NCBI RefSeq assembly: GCF_900101825.1
Contig: NZ_FNAG01000001.1
Coordinates: forward strand, 124,001 to 188,000
Reading direction: 5' to 3'
Origin: Aquimonas voraii
GTDB lineage: Bacteria; Pseudomonadota; Gammaproteobacteria; Xanthomonadales; Xanthomonadaceae
Length of the DNA stretch: 64,000 bases
In this document: positions 18,837 to 30,904 of the stretch, one piece after another
Layout of the letters: each line of letters opens with the position of its first letter
Position numbering within the stretch: the stretch's first letter is position 1
The notes under the pieces: generated by a model
The model's database searches: none
The model's input: only the letters and a program-made list of their open reading frames with translations
Told to the model about the DNA's origin: nothing
Translations under genes and position numbers: made by a program

Positions 18837-21800
18837 ATGGCCGCAGGACATACCGATTTTTCGCGCGTCTTCGTCGACCGCCCGATTCTCGCGGCGGTGC
18901 TCTCCATCGTCATCTTCGTTGCCGGCCTGATCGCCATCCCCAACCTGCCGGTCACCGAGTATCCGGAAGTCGCACCGCCGACCATCCAGGTCACCGCGAT
19001 CTACCCCGGCGCCAACCCCAAGACCATTGCCGACACCGTGGCGGCTCCGCTCGAGGAGACCATCAACGGCGTCGAGAACATGATCTACATGAAGTCGGCG
19101 GCGTCCTCGGACGGCACCGTGCAGCTGACCATCACGTTCAAGCTCGGCACCGACATCGACCTCGCCGCCATGCAGGTGCAGAACCGCGTGGCGCAGGCCC
19201 TGCCGCGCCTGCCCGAAGCGGTGCGCGCGCTCGGCGTGACCACGGCCAAGGCCTCGCCGAACATCACCATGGTGGTGCACATCGTCTCGCCGGATGGGCG
19301 CTATGACGGCCTGTACCTGTCGAACTTCGCCACTCTCAATGTCAAGGACGAACTGGCCCGGCTCGACGGCGTCGGCAACGCGCAGGCGTTTGGCGCCGGC
19401 AATTACGCGATGCGCATCTGGATCGATCCGGACCAGGCGGCCAACCGCGGGCTGACCGCGCTCGACATCATCGGCGCGATCCAGGAGCAGAACATCCAGG
19501 TCTCGGCCGGCGCCATCGGCGCTTCTCCGCAGCCCAGCGGTGCCACCACCCAGCTCCTGGTCAACGCCCGCGGTCGTCTGGAGACGCCGGAGGAGTTCGG
19601 CGCCATCGTGCTGAAGACCGGCGAGGGCGGCGCGGTGACCCGCCTGCGCGATGTCGCCCGCGTCGAACTTGGTTCCAACACCTACGCCCTCAACAGCTAC
19701 CTCAACAACCGGCAGGCTGCCGCCGTCGTCATCTTCGAGGCGCCGGGCGCCAACTCGATCGCGCTGTCCGATGCCGTGCGCGCCAAGATGGCCGAGCTGG
19801 AGAAGACCTTCCCGGAAGGCGTGAGCTGGGAGGTGGCCTACGACCCCACGGTCTTCGTGCGCAAGTCGATCGACTCGGTGGTGATGACCCTGCTGGAGGC
19901 GGTCGCCCTGGTGGTGATCGTGGTTGTGGTGTTCCTGCAGACCTGGCGCGCCTCGATCATCCCGCTGCTCGCCGTGCCGGTGTCGATCGTCGGCACCTTC
20001 GCCGTGCTGCTGCTGCTCGGCTACTCGATCAACGTGCTGAGCCTGTTCGGCCTGGTGCTGGCGATCGGCATCGTGGTCGATGATGCCATCGTGGTGGTCG
20101 AGAACGTCGAGCGCCACATCGAGGACGGCCTGTCGCCGCTGGATGCCGCGCACAAGGCGATGAGTGAAGTATCGGGCCCGATCATCGCGATCTCGCTGGT
20201 GCTGGCCGCGGTGTTCGTGCCGATCGCCTTCATCGACGGAGTCACCGGCCAGTTCTACCGCCAGTTCGCGGTGACCATCGCCGCCTCGGTGCTGATCTCG
20301 GCCTTCAACTCGCTGACCCTGAGCCCGGCGTTGGCCGCCGTGCTGCTGCAGCCGCACGGGGCCAAGAAGGACGCGCTGGCGCGCGGCATCGACCGTGTGT
20401 TCGGGCGCTTCTTCGCCTGGTTCAACGCCAAGTTCAAGCGCAGCGGCGAGCGCTATTCGGGACGCATCGGCGGCACCATCCAGCGCTCCTCGCGGCTGCT
20501 GGTGGTGTACGCGGTGCTGGTCGGCGTGACGGTGCTGGGTTTCTTCCAGATCCCGGGCGGGTTCATCCCCACCCAGGACAAGCAGTACCTGTTCGCCGGC
20601 GTGCAGCTGCCCGAGGGCGCGACGCTGGAGCGCACCGAGGCGGCCATGAAGCGCATGGGCGAGATCGCGCTTGCGACGCCGGGCGTCAAGGACGTGGTGC
20701 AGTTCCCTGGCCTCAACGCCGTGCACTTCGTCAGCACGCCGAACGTCGGCGTGATGTTCGTCGGTCTCGACGAGCCGCACCTGCTGCCGAAGCCGGCCGC
20801 CGCCATCGCCGGCGAGCTGACTGCCAAGTTCGGCGCCATCCAGGACGGGATGGCCTTCGCCTTCATGCCCCCGCCGGTGTTCGGCTACGGCAACGCGGCC
20901 GGCGTCGAGGCCTACGTGCAGGACCGCCAGCGCCTCGGCTACGGCGAGCTCAACGCCAACACGCAGACGCTGACCGGAGCGATCAGCCAGCAGCCGGGCT
21001 TCGGGCCGGGTTCCTCGTTCTCGTCCTTCCAGGCCAACGTGCCGCAGATCGACGCGGTGGTCGATCGCGACAAGGTCAAGGAGGGCGGGCTCGCCCTGAC
21101 CGACGTCTACAACACGCTGCAGGTCTATCTGGGCAGCGCCTACGTCAACGACTTCAACCTGTTCGGCCGCACCTACGCGGTATACGCGCAGGCCGACGCG
21201 CCCTTCCGCGACGAGGTGGGTGACGTCGCCCGTCTGCAGGTGCGCAACGCGCAGGGCCAGATGGTGCCGCTGGGCAGCGTCGTCGAGATGGTGCCGAGCT
21301 TCGGCCCCGACCCGGTGATCCGTTACAACGGCTACCCGGCGGCGGATCTGAGCGCCAGCCCCTTCGACCCGATGGCGGTCAGCAGCAGCGACGCCGTCCG
21401 AATCGCCGAACAGACCGCCGCCCAGGTGCTGCCGCGCGGCATGGCGCTGGAATTCACCGGGCTCACCTACCAGCAGGTCAACCAGGGCGTGGCGCAGTAC
21501 CTGGTGTTCCCGCTCTGCGTGCTGCTGGTGTTCCTGGTGCTGGCCGCGCTCTACGAGAGCTGGTCGCTGCCGCTGGCGGTGATCCTGATCGTGCCGATGT
21601 GCATGCTCTCGGCCTTCGGCGGCATCTGGGTGCTGAACATGATCAACGGCCTGTGGTTCGGCGCCCAAATCGGCCTCGGCTGGATCAACCCGATGACCGC
21701 CGCACCGCCGACCATCATCGACATGAACGTGTTCACCCAGATCGGCCTGGTCGTGCTGATGGGCCTGGCCTGCAAGAACGCGATCCTGATCGTCGAGTTC

Positions 21801-22106
21801 GCCATCGATCTGGAAAAGCAGGGTCGCGGCATCGTCGAGGCGGCGATCGAAGCCTGCCGCCTGCGCCTGCGGCCGATCCTGATGACCAGCTTCGCTTTTT
21901 GCGCCGGCGTGCTGCCGCTGGTCTTCGCCGGCGGCGCCGGCGCCGAGGTGCGCCACGTCATGGGCGTGACCGTGTTCTTCGGCATGCTCGGCGTGACCTT
22001 CTTCGGCCTGTTCTTCACCCCGGTCTTCTACGTGGTCATCCGCACCCTGGTCGAGCGCCAGCGCGCCCGCCGCATCGTCGCCGAGGAGGCGCACGCCCAT
22101 GCCTAA
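18837..22106 (+). CDS. RND efflux transporter, HAE1 family
   Basis: The proton-driven inner-membrane pump of the system, homologous to AcrB/MexB. At 1089 residues it has the expected two repeats of a transmembrane bundle plus large periplasmic loops. The first helix begins DFSRVFVDRPILAAVLSIVIF. The proton-relay aspartates are present in GIVVDDAIVVVEN (Asp415, Asp416) of TM4. The porter-domain start YPEVAPPTIQVTAIYPGA and the second-half FTQIGLVVLMGLACKNAILIVEFA are typical. Loop sequence suggests a multidrug-type rather than a heavy-metal pump. Its 3' end overlaps the outer-membrane factor gene by 8 nt. Confidence 0.96.
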   Translation: MAAGHTDFSRVFVDRPILAAVLSIVIFVAGLIAIPNLPVTEYPEVAPPTIQVTAIYPGANPKTIADTVAAPLEETINGVENMIYMKSAASSDGTVQLTITFKLGTDIDLAAMQVQNRVAQALPRLPEAVRALGVTTAKASPNITMVVHIVSPDGRYDGLYLSNFATLNVKDELARLDGVGNAQAFGAGNYAMRIWIDPDQAANRGLTALDIIGAIQEQNIQVSAGAIGASPQPSGATTQLLVNARGRLETPEEFGAIVLKTGEGGAVTRLRDVARVELGSNTYALNSYLNNRQAAAVVIFEAPGANSIALSDAVRAKMAELEKTFPEGVSWEVAYDPTVFVRKSIDSVVMTLLEAVALVVIVVVVFLQTWRASIIPLLAVPVSIVGTFAVLLLLGYSINVLSLFGLVLAIGIVVDDAIVVVENVERHIEDGLSPLDAAHKAMSEVSGPIIAISLVLAAVFVPIAFIDGVTGQFYRQFAVTIAASVLISAFNSLTLSPALAAVLLQPHGAKKDALARGIDRVFGRFFAWFNAKFKRSGERYSGRIGGTIQRSSRLLVVYAVLVGVTVLGFFQIPGGFIPTQDKQYLFAGVQLPEGATLERTEAAMKRMGEIALATPGVKDVVQFPGLNAVHFVSTPNVGVMFVGLDEPHLLPKPAAAIAGELTAKFGAIQDGMAFAFMPPPVFGYGNAAGVEAYVQDRQRLGYGELNANTQTLTGAISQQPGFGPGSSFSSFQANVPQIDAVVDRDKVKEGGLALTDVYNTLQVYLGSAYVNDFNLFGRTYAVYAQADAPFRDEVGDVARLQVRNAQGQMVPLGSVVEMVPSFGPDPVIRYNGYPAADLSASPFDPMAVSSSDAVRIAEQTAAQVLPRGMALEFTGLTYQQVNQGVAQYLVFPLCVLLVFLVLAALYESWSLPLAVILIVPMCMLSAFGGIWVLNMINGLWFGAQIGLGWINPMTAAPPTIIDMNVFTQIGLVVLMGLACKNAILIVEFAIDLEKQGRGIVEAAIEACRLRLRPILMTSFAFCAGVLPLVFAGGAGAEVRHVMGVTVFFGMLGVTFFGLFFTPVFYVVIRTLVERQRARRIVAEEAHAHA

Positions 22107-23529
22107 GCATCCGCTCGCTCTTGCCCTCGCGATGGCTGCGACCCTCGGTGCCTGTACGGTCGGGCCGGAGTACGTCCGCCCGGAAATCGAACTGTCGGCG
22201 CGGTTCGACCAGGCGGGCAGCCATGCGGCCACCGAGGCCGTGCAGCCGGCCCTGTGGCGGGCCTTCGGCGATCCATCGCTGGACGTGCTGATCACCCGCG
22301 CGCTGGAGGCCAACACCCAGCTCGCGCAGGCCTTGGCGCGACTCGACGAGACCCGCGCGCTGGCCGGGCTGTCGACCTACAGCCTGTTCCCCACGATCGA
22401 CACCGGCCTGAGTGCGGAACGCAGCCGGCCCAGCGGTCGCGATCCCTTCCTGCCGCCCGAGCAGGGCCGGACGGACACCTACCGCGCGGGCTTCGACGCC
22501 AGCTGGGAGATCGATCTGTTCGGCAGCCTGCGCAACCCGAAGCGCGCGATCGACCGCCGCGTGCAGGCCGATGCCGCCGCGCTCCAGAACGTGCACATCA
22601 GCGTCGTGGCCGAGGTCGCGCAGTCCCTGTTCGAACTGCGCGGAGCGCATGCGCGTCTGCGTCTGCTCGAAGAGAACCTCGACGGCTGGCAGCGCACGCT
22701 GGATCTCGTGACCGCGCTTGAACGCCACGGCCGCCGCAGCGCCCAGGATGTCGCCGCCGTACAGGCGCAGCGTTCGGCACTGGCCGCGCAGCACGCCCAG
22801 CAGGAGGCCGCTCTGGTGCGCGCCGAGCAGCGTCTGGCGGTGCTCACAGCCCAGCCCGTCGCGGAGGTGCGCGCGCAGGTCGACGTCGAGGCCGGTCTGC
22901 CCAAGCTGCCGCCACTGGTGGCCGTGGGCACGCCGGAGGAGTGGCTGAAGCGCCGGCCCGACGTGCGCGAGGCCGAGCGTCGCCTGGCCGCGGCCTATGC
23001 GGACATCGGTACGGAGGTGGCCAACTACTACCCCAAGCTGACCCTGCTCGGTGGTTTCGGCTGGACGGCGCAGAGCGTCGGCGAGCTCGGCGAGGACGCC
23101 TCTGAGCGCTGGAGCTGGGGGCCATCGATTTCCTGGAGCATCCTCGATTTCGGCCGCACCCGGCAGCGCGTGCAGGCCGCCGAGGCCCGCGCCGAGGGCG
23201 CCGAGGCGTTGTTCCGCGAAACCCTGCTGCGCGCGCTGGAGGAAACCGAGAACGCGATGGCGGGCTATCGCTCGGCCAATCGCGCGGCCTTCGATCTCGA
23301 AGCCGCAGCGGAGGCGGCGCGCGAGGCGGCGCGTCTGGTGCGCCTGCGCTTCGAGGCCGGCAGCGAGGACGCGCTCGCCCTGCTCGACGCCGAGCGCACG
23401 CGCATCGACTTCGAGCTGCAGGCGGTGGACAGCGAAGTGCAGCGCGCGACTGCGCTGGCCGCTCTGTACAAGGCGCTGGCCGGTGATTTCGCCGGGCTCG
23501 ATCCCGAGGCCTTGGCCGCGCGTCGCTGA
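22099..23529 (+). CDS. outer-membrane efflux lipoprotein (OprM/NodT family)
   Basis: The outer-membrane channel of the tripartite pump. The 476-residue product carries a lipoprotein signal (LGAC, Cys19) followed by TVGPEYVRPE, the classic OprM-family mature N-terminus. It has two internally related helical-barrel repeats, each with the pattern of a short beta pair plus long heptad helices; SWEIDLFGSLRN and SWSILDFGRTRQRVQAA are the matching repeat signatures. The start overlaps the pump stop. With adaptor, pump and channel together, the operon is self-sufficient and ends at the hairpin just downstream. Confidence 0.95.
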   Translation: MPKHPLALALAMAATLGACTVGPEYVRPEIELSARFDQAGSHAATEAVQPALWRAFGDPSLDVLITRALEANTQLAQALARLDETRALAGLSTYSLFPTIDTGLSAERSRPSGRDPFLPPEQGRTDTYRAGFDASWEIDLFGSLRNPKRAIDRRVQADAAALQNVHISVVAEVAQSLFELRGAHARLRLLEENLDGWQRTLDLVTALERHGRRSAQDVAAVQAQRSALAAQHAQQEAALVRAEQRLAVLTAQPVAEVRAQVDVEAGLPKLPPLVAVGTPEEWLKRRPDVREAERRLAAAYADIGTEVANYYPKLTLLGGFGWTAQSVGELGEDASERWSWGPSISWSILDFGRTRQRVQAAEARAEGAEALFRETLLRALEETENAMAGYRSANRAAFDLEAAAEAAREAARLVRLRFEAGSEDALALLDAERTRIDFELQAVDSEVQRATALAALYKALAGDFAGLDPEALAARR

Positions 23530-23535
23530 AAGCAG

Positions 23536-23563
23536 GCCGCGTGCGGAGCTGTCCGCACGCGGC
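23536..23563 (+). terminator. hairpin ending the efflux operon
   Basis: A perfect 12-bp stem, GCCGCGTGCGGA pairing with TCCGCACGCGGC, with a 4-base loop, 6 bases after the outer-membrane factor stop. No T-run follows, so it may act as an mRNA 3' stabiliser or an inefficient terminator. Confidence 0.5.
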
Positions 23564-23654
23564 GCGTGATTCGTGCGGGGCACTGCCTCCGCACGGGGCC
23601 AGGGAGGGCCCACCTCATTCCCTACCTGCGCGGGGAAGCGGCCTCAAGCGCCGC

Positions 23655-24380
23655 TCATTGCTGCGGCAGCGCTGCATGCGAAACCGTTGCGGTGGCCCTG
23701 GCCGCCGGTTTGCGCGCATAGCGGCGGTCCAGCAGCACGCCAGCGATCACCGAGACCAGCACCGGCACGGCCCAGGGCGCCAGCTGCAGGTAGCCGCTCA
23801 TCTGCAGGCCAAAGGCGGCCAACACGCCTTTCAAACCGATGGCGAAGAAGGCGATGTGGGTCGCGGTGCCGCAGCCGAGCATGGCGCCGTAGTGCTCCTG
23901 CAGCCACCAGTTGCCGGCATCGATCGGGCGCCACAGGCGGCGCAGCATGCCCGCACCGAGAAACGCGCCGACGGCCGAGAAGCCGATCAGCAGGGGATTG
24001 CCGATCCTGAGGCCGACGCCCAGCACGATGGCAGCGGCGGCGACGTTCAGCGCGCCGACGACCGCGTAACGACGATCGTGAAACGCGGCCTGGTCGCGCT
24101 TGCGTCGGATCGCCCGCCAGCCCAGCCACATCGATGTGCCGGTGATCACCACCAGATAGGCGAGGAAGGTGCCGATGCCGCTCTGCCCGCGCAGGAAGAA
24201 CGTGGCGGCCATCGGCATCGCGGTGATGCAGATGCCCAGCATCGCGAGCAGATAGACCTTGCCGCTGCCGCGGTGCAGCGGACCGCCCTTGCGGGCGAAG
24301 GCCGCCAGCCAGAAGGTCAGCAGCGACACTGCGCCGGCCAGGCCGTGCAGGCTGACGAGGATCGGATACAGGCTTTCCAT
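23655..24380 (-). CDS. DUF2306-like integral membrane protein
   Basis: A 241-residue membrane protein with six or seven hydrophobic helices. The N-terminus reads HGLAGAVSLLTFWLAAFARKGGPLHRGSGKVY, with the H-G and KGG..HR..GK pattern I associate with DUF2306-like predicted membrane proteins. Function is unknown. It is divergent from the two-component operon, sharing a 150-base region with repeated sequence, so it is a candidate target of that response regulator; this is inference. The C-terminal tail is short and cytosolic-looking. Confidence 0.75.
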   Translation of the reverse strand: MESLYPILVSLHGLAGAVSLLTFWLAAFARKGGPLHRGSGKVYLLAMLGICITAMPMAATFFLRGQSGIGTFLAYLVVITGTSMWLGWRAIRRKRDQAAFHDRRYAVVGALNVAAAAIVLGVGLRIGNPLLIGFSAVGAFLGAGMLRRLWRPIDAGNWWLQEHYGAMLGCGTATHIAFFAIGLKGVLAAFGLQMSGYLQLAPWAVPVLVSVIAGVLLDRRYARKPAARATATVSHAALPQQ

Positions 24381-24450
24381 GGGGCGGCTCCGTCGCGTTG
24401 GGGGTGGGCACAGTTTCGGAATCGAGCCACACAGCGATCAGATGCCTGCC

Positions 24451-24485
24451 GTCACCCGCCGGGGGTGAGAAAAGTCACCCGCCGG
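24451..24485. promoter_or_regulatory. direct repeats upstream of the two-component operon
   Basis: GTCACCCGCCGG occurs at 24451-24462 and again at 24474-24485, a 23-base period (about two helical turns). The first copy also forms an inverted repeat, TCACCC/GGGTGA, with 24463-24468. This pattern fits cooperative binding by a NarL/LuxR-type regulator at the divergent promoter region. Confidence 0.5.
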
Positions 24486-24530
24486 ACTCGGCCGGTTTCG
24501 CCGCGGCGCGGCCGCTGCCATGCTTCCGCC

Positions 24531-25703
24531 ATGGACATCACCCACATCTCGCCGGAACGCGCACACGCCCCCGCCCAATGGTCGGGTTGGCTCGCTCCGC
24601 TCAGCTTCGCGGCCTACATCACTTGGGCAGCGATTGCTGTCGCCGCAGTCGATATCGACACGCTGCAGTCCGGCCTGCTCCGCGAATGGAGCGGCCTCGC
24701 CTGTCTCGTCGGCATGCTCGGCCTGTTCATCTGGCGCAGCCTGCGCGAGAGCGGTGTGGACTGCCGCGGCGCACGCTGGAACAGCGTCGCCCAGGGCGTG
24801 CTGGTGGTGCTGGCCGAGCGCCTGCTGATGGAGGGCCAGGTCACCGTGCTGCTGGTGATCGTCGCGGCCCAGCTGGTGCTGTTGATGCCGGTGCGCTGGG
24901 TCGTGCTCTGCCTGCTCGCCTTCAACGCCGCCGTGGCCCTGCGCTGGATCGGCAGCGGCTGGTCGCCGCTGCAGTCGCTGTTCAATCTGGTTCCGCTGAT
25001 CGGTTTCCAGGCCTTCGCCACGCTGACCGGCTACTACGCCGGCATGAGTGAACGGGCGCGCGATCACCTCGCCCAAGTCAACGCCGAGCTGCTCGCCACC
25101 CAGCGCCTGCTGGAAGAAAGCGCGCGCAGCGGCGAGCGTCTCAAGCTCTCGCGCGAGCTGCATGACGTCGCCGGCCACAAGCTCACCGCGCTGAAGCTCA
25201 ACCTCGCGCGCCTGCAGCGCGATCCGGCGCTCGCGGCGCGGGAGGAAGTCAGCCTCAGCGCTCAGCTCGCCGACGAGCTGCTCGCCGACATCCGCAGCGT
25301 GGTCAGCGCGCTGCGCCAGCACGATGGACTGGAGCTGGGTGCCGCGCTGCGCGCCCTGGCGCGCCCCATACCGGGAACTCGAATCGAGGTGGATGTGCAG
25401 GAGGGGCTGCGTGTGGAGTCGGTGGCGATTGCGGAAACGCTTCTGCGCTGCGCGCAGGAATCCATCACCAATGCCCTGCGGCACGGCCGCGCCAGCCACG
25501 TGCGCCTGCGCTGCGCGCGCAGCGGCGAGGGCCTTCTGCTGGAGGTCGCCAACGACGGCGAACCGCCGCGGCGCATCGAATTCGGCAACGGCCTGACCGG
25601 CATGCGCGAGCGCCTGCAGGCGATGGGCGGCCGGTTGGAGCTGGATACCGGCGCCGCGCGCGGCCTGTGTCTGCGAGCCTTCCTGCCGGAGCAGGCCGCA
25701 TGA
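24531..25703 (+). CDS. sensor histidine kinase, NarL/DesK type
   Basis: A 390-residue membrane sensor kinase. About five or six hydrophobic segments (roughly residues 20-170) make up the sensor, with no large periplasmic domain, as in DesK. A coiled linker leads to the dimerisation helix with the phospho-acceptor in SRELHDVAGHKL (His211, HisKA_3 type), then a short ATPase domain with an N box (AQESITNALRHG) and a G box (GNGLTGMRERL). The ATG at 24531 fits the first membrane helix; the frame is open upstream but without family signal, and no good ribosome site is visible. It overlaps the response-regulator start by 4 nt. Confidence 0.92.
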   Translation: MDITHISPERAHAPAQWSGWLAPLSFAAYITWAAIAVAAVDIDTLQSGLLREWSGLACLVGMLGLFIWRSLRESGVDCRGARWNSVAQGVLVVLAERLLMEGQVTVLLVIVAAQLVLLMPVRWVVLCLLAFNAAVALRWIGSGWSPLQSLFNLVPLIGFQAFATLTGYYAGMSERARDHLAQVNAELLATQRLLEESARSGERLKLSRELHDVAGHKLTALKLNLARLQRDPALAAREEVSLSAQLADELLADIRSVVSALRQHDGLELGAALRALARPIPGTRIEVDVQEGLRVESVAIAETLLRCAQESITNALRHGRASHVRLRCARSGEGLLLEVANDGEPPRRIEFGNGLTGMRERLQAMGGRLELDTGAARGLCLRAFLPEQAA

Positions 25704-26326
25704 GCGCGCGGATCGCGCTGTGCGACGACCAAGCGCTGGTGCTGCGCGGCCTGTCGGCGCTGCTGGCCGACCTGGGCCTCGAGATCGCGCTGGAGGCGCC
25801 CGATGCGGAGAGCCTGCTGGCGGCCCTGCCGCAGAGGCCGGTGGAGGTGATCGTCAGCGATATCCGAATGCCCGGCATGGGCGGCATCGGCCTGATCGGC
25901 GCCCTGCGCGAGCGTGGCGATGCCACGCCGGTGATCCTGCTCACCACCTTCGATGACAGCGAGCTGCTGCTGCGCGCGGTCGAGGCCGGCGCCCAGGGCT
26001 TCCTGCTGAAGGACGCCTCACCCGAGGACCTGCGCGCCGCCATCCTGCGCGTCGCCGCCGGCGAGACCCTGCTGCAGCCGGTCAGCCTGGGGCCCGTGCG
26101 CGCCGGTTGGAGTGCGCCGGACGCCACACCGGGTCAGCGGCTGACCGAGCGCGAGCAGAGCATTCTGCGGCTGGTGGCCGGCGGCTACAGCAACAAGGAA
26201 ATCGCCCGTGTCCTGCACCTCTCGGAAGGTACGGTGAAGAACTACATGTCCGAGATCCTGGTCAAGCTCGACTGCCGCGACCGCACGCATGCGGTGCTGA
26301 AGGCGATCACCCAGAAGCTGCTATAG
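25700..26326 (+). CDS. NarL/LuxR-family response regulator
   Basis: The partner of the histidine kinase. The 208-residue protein has a receiver domain with acidic pocket CDD (8-10), phospho-acceptor Asp54 in VSDIRMPGMGG, and LTTFDD, GFLLKDA further on. A C-terminal LuxR-type helix-turn-helix follows: LTEREQSILRLVAGGYSNKEIARVLHLSEGTVKNYMSEI. The ATGA overlap with the kinase stop fixes the start at 25700; an open extension of 11 codons is not needed. Signal and regulon are unknown; its own promoter and the divergent DUF2306-like gene are the nearest candidates. Confidence 0.94.
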   Translation: MSARIALCDDQALVLRGLSALLADLGLEIALEAPDAESLLAALPQRPVEVIVSDIRMPGMGGIGLIGALRERGDATPVILLTTFDDSELLLRAVEAGAQGFLLKDASPEDLRAAILRVAAGETLLQPVSLGPVRAGWSAPDATPGQRLTEREQSILRLVAGGYSNKEIARVLHLSEGTVKNYMSEILVKLDCRDRTHAVLKAITQKLL

Positions 26327-26327
26327 C

Positions 26328-26343
26328 GTGGGCCCGCGCCCAC
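26328..26343 (+). terminator. small hairpin after the response regulator
   Basis: GTGGGC and GCCCAC form a perfect 6-bp stem around a 4-base loop 2 bases after the stop codon, in the 63-base gap before convergent hutH. No T-run follows, so terminator activity is uncertain. Confidence 0.3.
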
Positions 26344-26389
26344 CGAGGCTTAATACGCCCGCCGGTGTTGAATCCCGCGCGCACCTGCC

Positions 26390-27934
<1,545 letters not shown>

Positions 27935-28031
27935 GGTGGGTTCCGCGCTGAAGGGGAGCGTTCGAAGCTGTGGCATTCACATGTAAGGCGTTGGTTGCAG
28001 AGCGATACCGTGGAGCGGAGGCGAGCTTGAG

Positions 28032-28067
28032 CCCCTCTCCCGATGGGAGAGGGGTTGGGGTGAGGGT
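28032..28067 (+). repeat. REP-like palindromic repeat, copy A
   Basis: CCCCTCTCCC and GGGAGAGGGG form a perfect 10-bp stem around GAT, followed by the tail TTGGGGTGAGGGT. Copy B lies 76 bases downstream in opposite orientation. This kind of sequence is widely dispersed between genes in proteobacterial genomes. Confidence 0.8.
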
Positions 28068-28143
28068 CCGGGCACTCCTCGGTAGAAGACTTCGTCTGCA
28101 CAGTTTGAGTGCTGATCAAACGTGGGGGATTGAGGGCTCCCGA

Positions 28144-28180
28144 ACCCTCTCCCCCGACCCCTCTCCCATGGGGAGAGGGG
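28144..28180 (-). repeat. REP-like palindromic repeat, copy B (inverted)
   Basis: Read on the minus strand it matches copy A: the CCCCTCTCCC/GGGAGAGGGG stem around CAT (inner bases differ slightly), then a GT-rich tail. The opposed pair has the layout of a REP doublet (REPIN/BIME). Confidence 0.8.
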
Positions 28181-28239
28181 AGACGATCATCTAGATTCTT
28201 GAGTTGGCGGTGTGGTCTGGCCTCAGCCAGTCCACACCC

Positions 28240-29931
<1,692 letters not shown>

Positions 29932-30030
29932 GCGGGACTCCTGCGGCCTGGGCGGCCGGGTGGCGGGCGTCGAGTGCGGCGTCGCGGAGTGCGATCGCGC
30001 TGGCGGTGCGCCTCGGGAAGGACTACGCTA

Positions 30031-30044
30031 CCTGTCTAGACAGG
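30031..30044. promoter_or_regulatory. probable HutC operator
   Basis: A perfect 14-bp palindrome, CCTGTCTAGACAGG, lies between hutU and hutC, 22 bases before the hutC ATG. Its TGTNTAGACA core resembles GntR/HutC-family operators, so it may control both divergent genes. Confidence 0.7.
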
Positions 30045-30066
30045 GTCCGGCAAGTCGAGGTGCAGC

Positions 30067-30780
30067 ATGCGTGCGGAATCGAAGCTTCCGCCCTACGCGC
30101 GGATCAAGGCCGAGTTGAAGAACGCCCTGGCGCGCGGCGACTATGCGCCGGGCGCCCAGCTACCCAGTGAATCCGCTCTGGTCGCGGAGTTCGGCGTCAG
30201 TCGCATGACCGTCGGCCGCGCCTTGAATGAACTGGCCGCCGAGGGCCTGATCGAGCGCGTGCAGGGCGTGGGCAGCTTCGCCAGTGCGCTCGATCGCGTC
30301 TCCAGCACGCTGACCTTGCGCGACCTGCACGAGGAGATCGCCGCCCGCGGTCACGCCCACACGGCCGAGGTGAAGCTGCTGCGCGCCGAAACACCGAAGC
30401 CGTCGCTCGCGAAGCTCTTCGGCGTGGAGCCGCGGCGCGAACTCTTCCACAGCGTGATCCTGCATCTGGAGGCCGGCCGCGCTTTGCAGATTGAGGACCG
30501 CTGGGTCAATCCGGACGAGGCGCCGGACTATCTGGAACAGGACTTCACCCAGGTGACGCCGACTCACTATCTGTTCGGCGCCACGGCCCTGTGGCGGGCG
30601 CGCTACGCGATCGAGGCGGTGCAGCCGAGCGCGCAGGAGGCGCGTTGGCTGGGCATCGAGGTCGGTGCTGCCTGCCTGCGCATTACTCGCGAGACCTTCA
30701 GCCGCAGCGCGATGATCACCCACGCGCGACTTCTGCATCCCGGTGATCGCTATGCGATCGAGGGTGAGTTCAGTCCTTGA
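30067..30780 (+). CDS. hutC: histidine utilisation repressor, GntR family
   Basis: HutC represses the hut genes until urocanate accumulates. The 237-residue product has an N-terminal winged helix of the GntR type (LPSESALVAEFGVSRMTVGRALNELAAEGLIERVQGVGSF, about residues 36-76) and a C-terminal UTRA ligand-binding domain (RELFHSVILHLEAGRALQIEDRWVNPDEAPDYLEQDFTQVTPTHYL), both close to HutC consensus. A GAGGTG ribosome site fixes the start. Gene position, divergent from hutU with a palindrome between, supports the specific name over a generic GntR call. Confidence 0.92.
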   Translation: MRAESKLPPYARIKAELKNALARGDYAPGAQLPSESALVAEFGVSRMTVGRALNELAAEGLIERVQGVGSFASALDRVSSTLTLRDLHEEIAARGHAHTAEVKLLRAETPKPSLAKLFGVEPRRELFHSVILHLEAGRALQIEDRWVNPDEAPDYLEQDFTQVTPTHYLFGATALWRARYAIEAVQPSAQEARWLGIEVGAACLRITRETFSRSAMITHARLLHPGDRYAIEGEFSP

Positions 30781-30904
30781 GCGACGAGGCAGGGGCGCTC
30801 TCTGCGCCGGATCTGGGCGGCGTTTCTCACGGATCGCCGGCGTCGGGAACTACGGGACTCGCGCTTGCGCCCAGCCCTGTGGATCGACCGGCCGCGGCCG
30901 CGGC

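Larger units (their letters stand above)
27935..28239. other. hutU-hutH intergenic region
   Basis: About 305 bases holding an inverted pair of CCCCTCTCCC-type palindromic repeats (annotated separately) and no gene. The rest has no codon structure or recognisable promoter. Confidence 0.6.

Noticed and set aside
17304..22316. A very long open frame antisense to the efflux operon
   Set aside because: It is the mirror of the high-GC coding frame of the adaptor and pump genes; its product is His/Arg/Asp-rich with no domain, as shadows are.
28070..28143. A small RNA gene between the two hut repeats
   Set aside because: No promoter or terminator signal was found; the spacer has no strong fold of its own.
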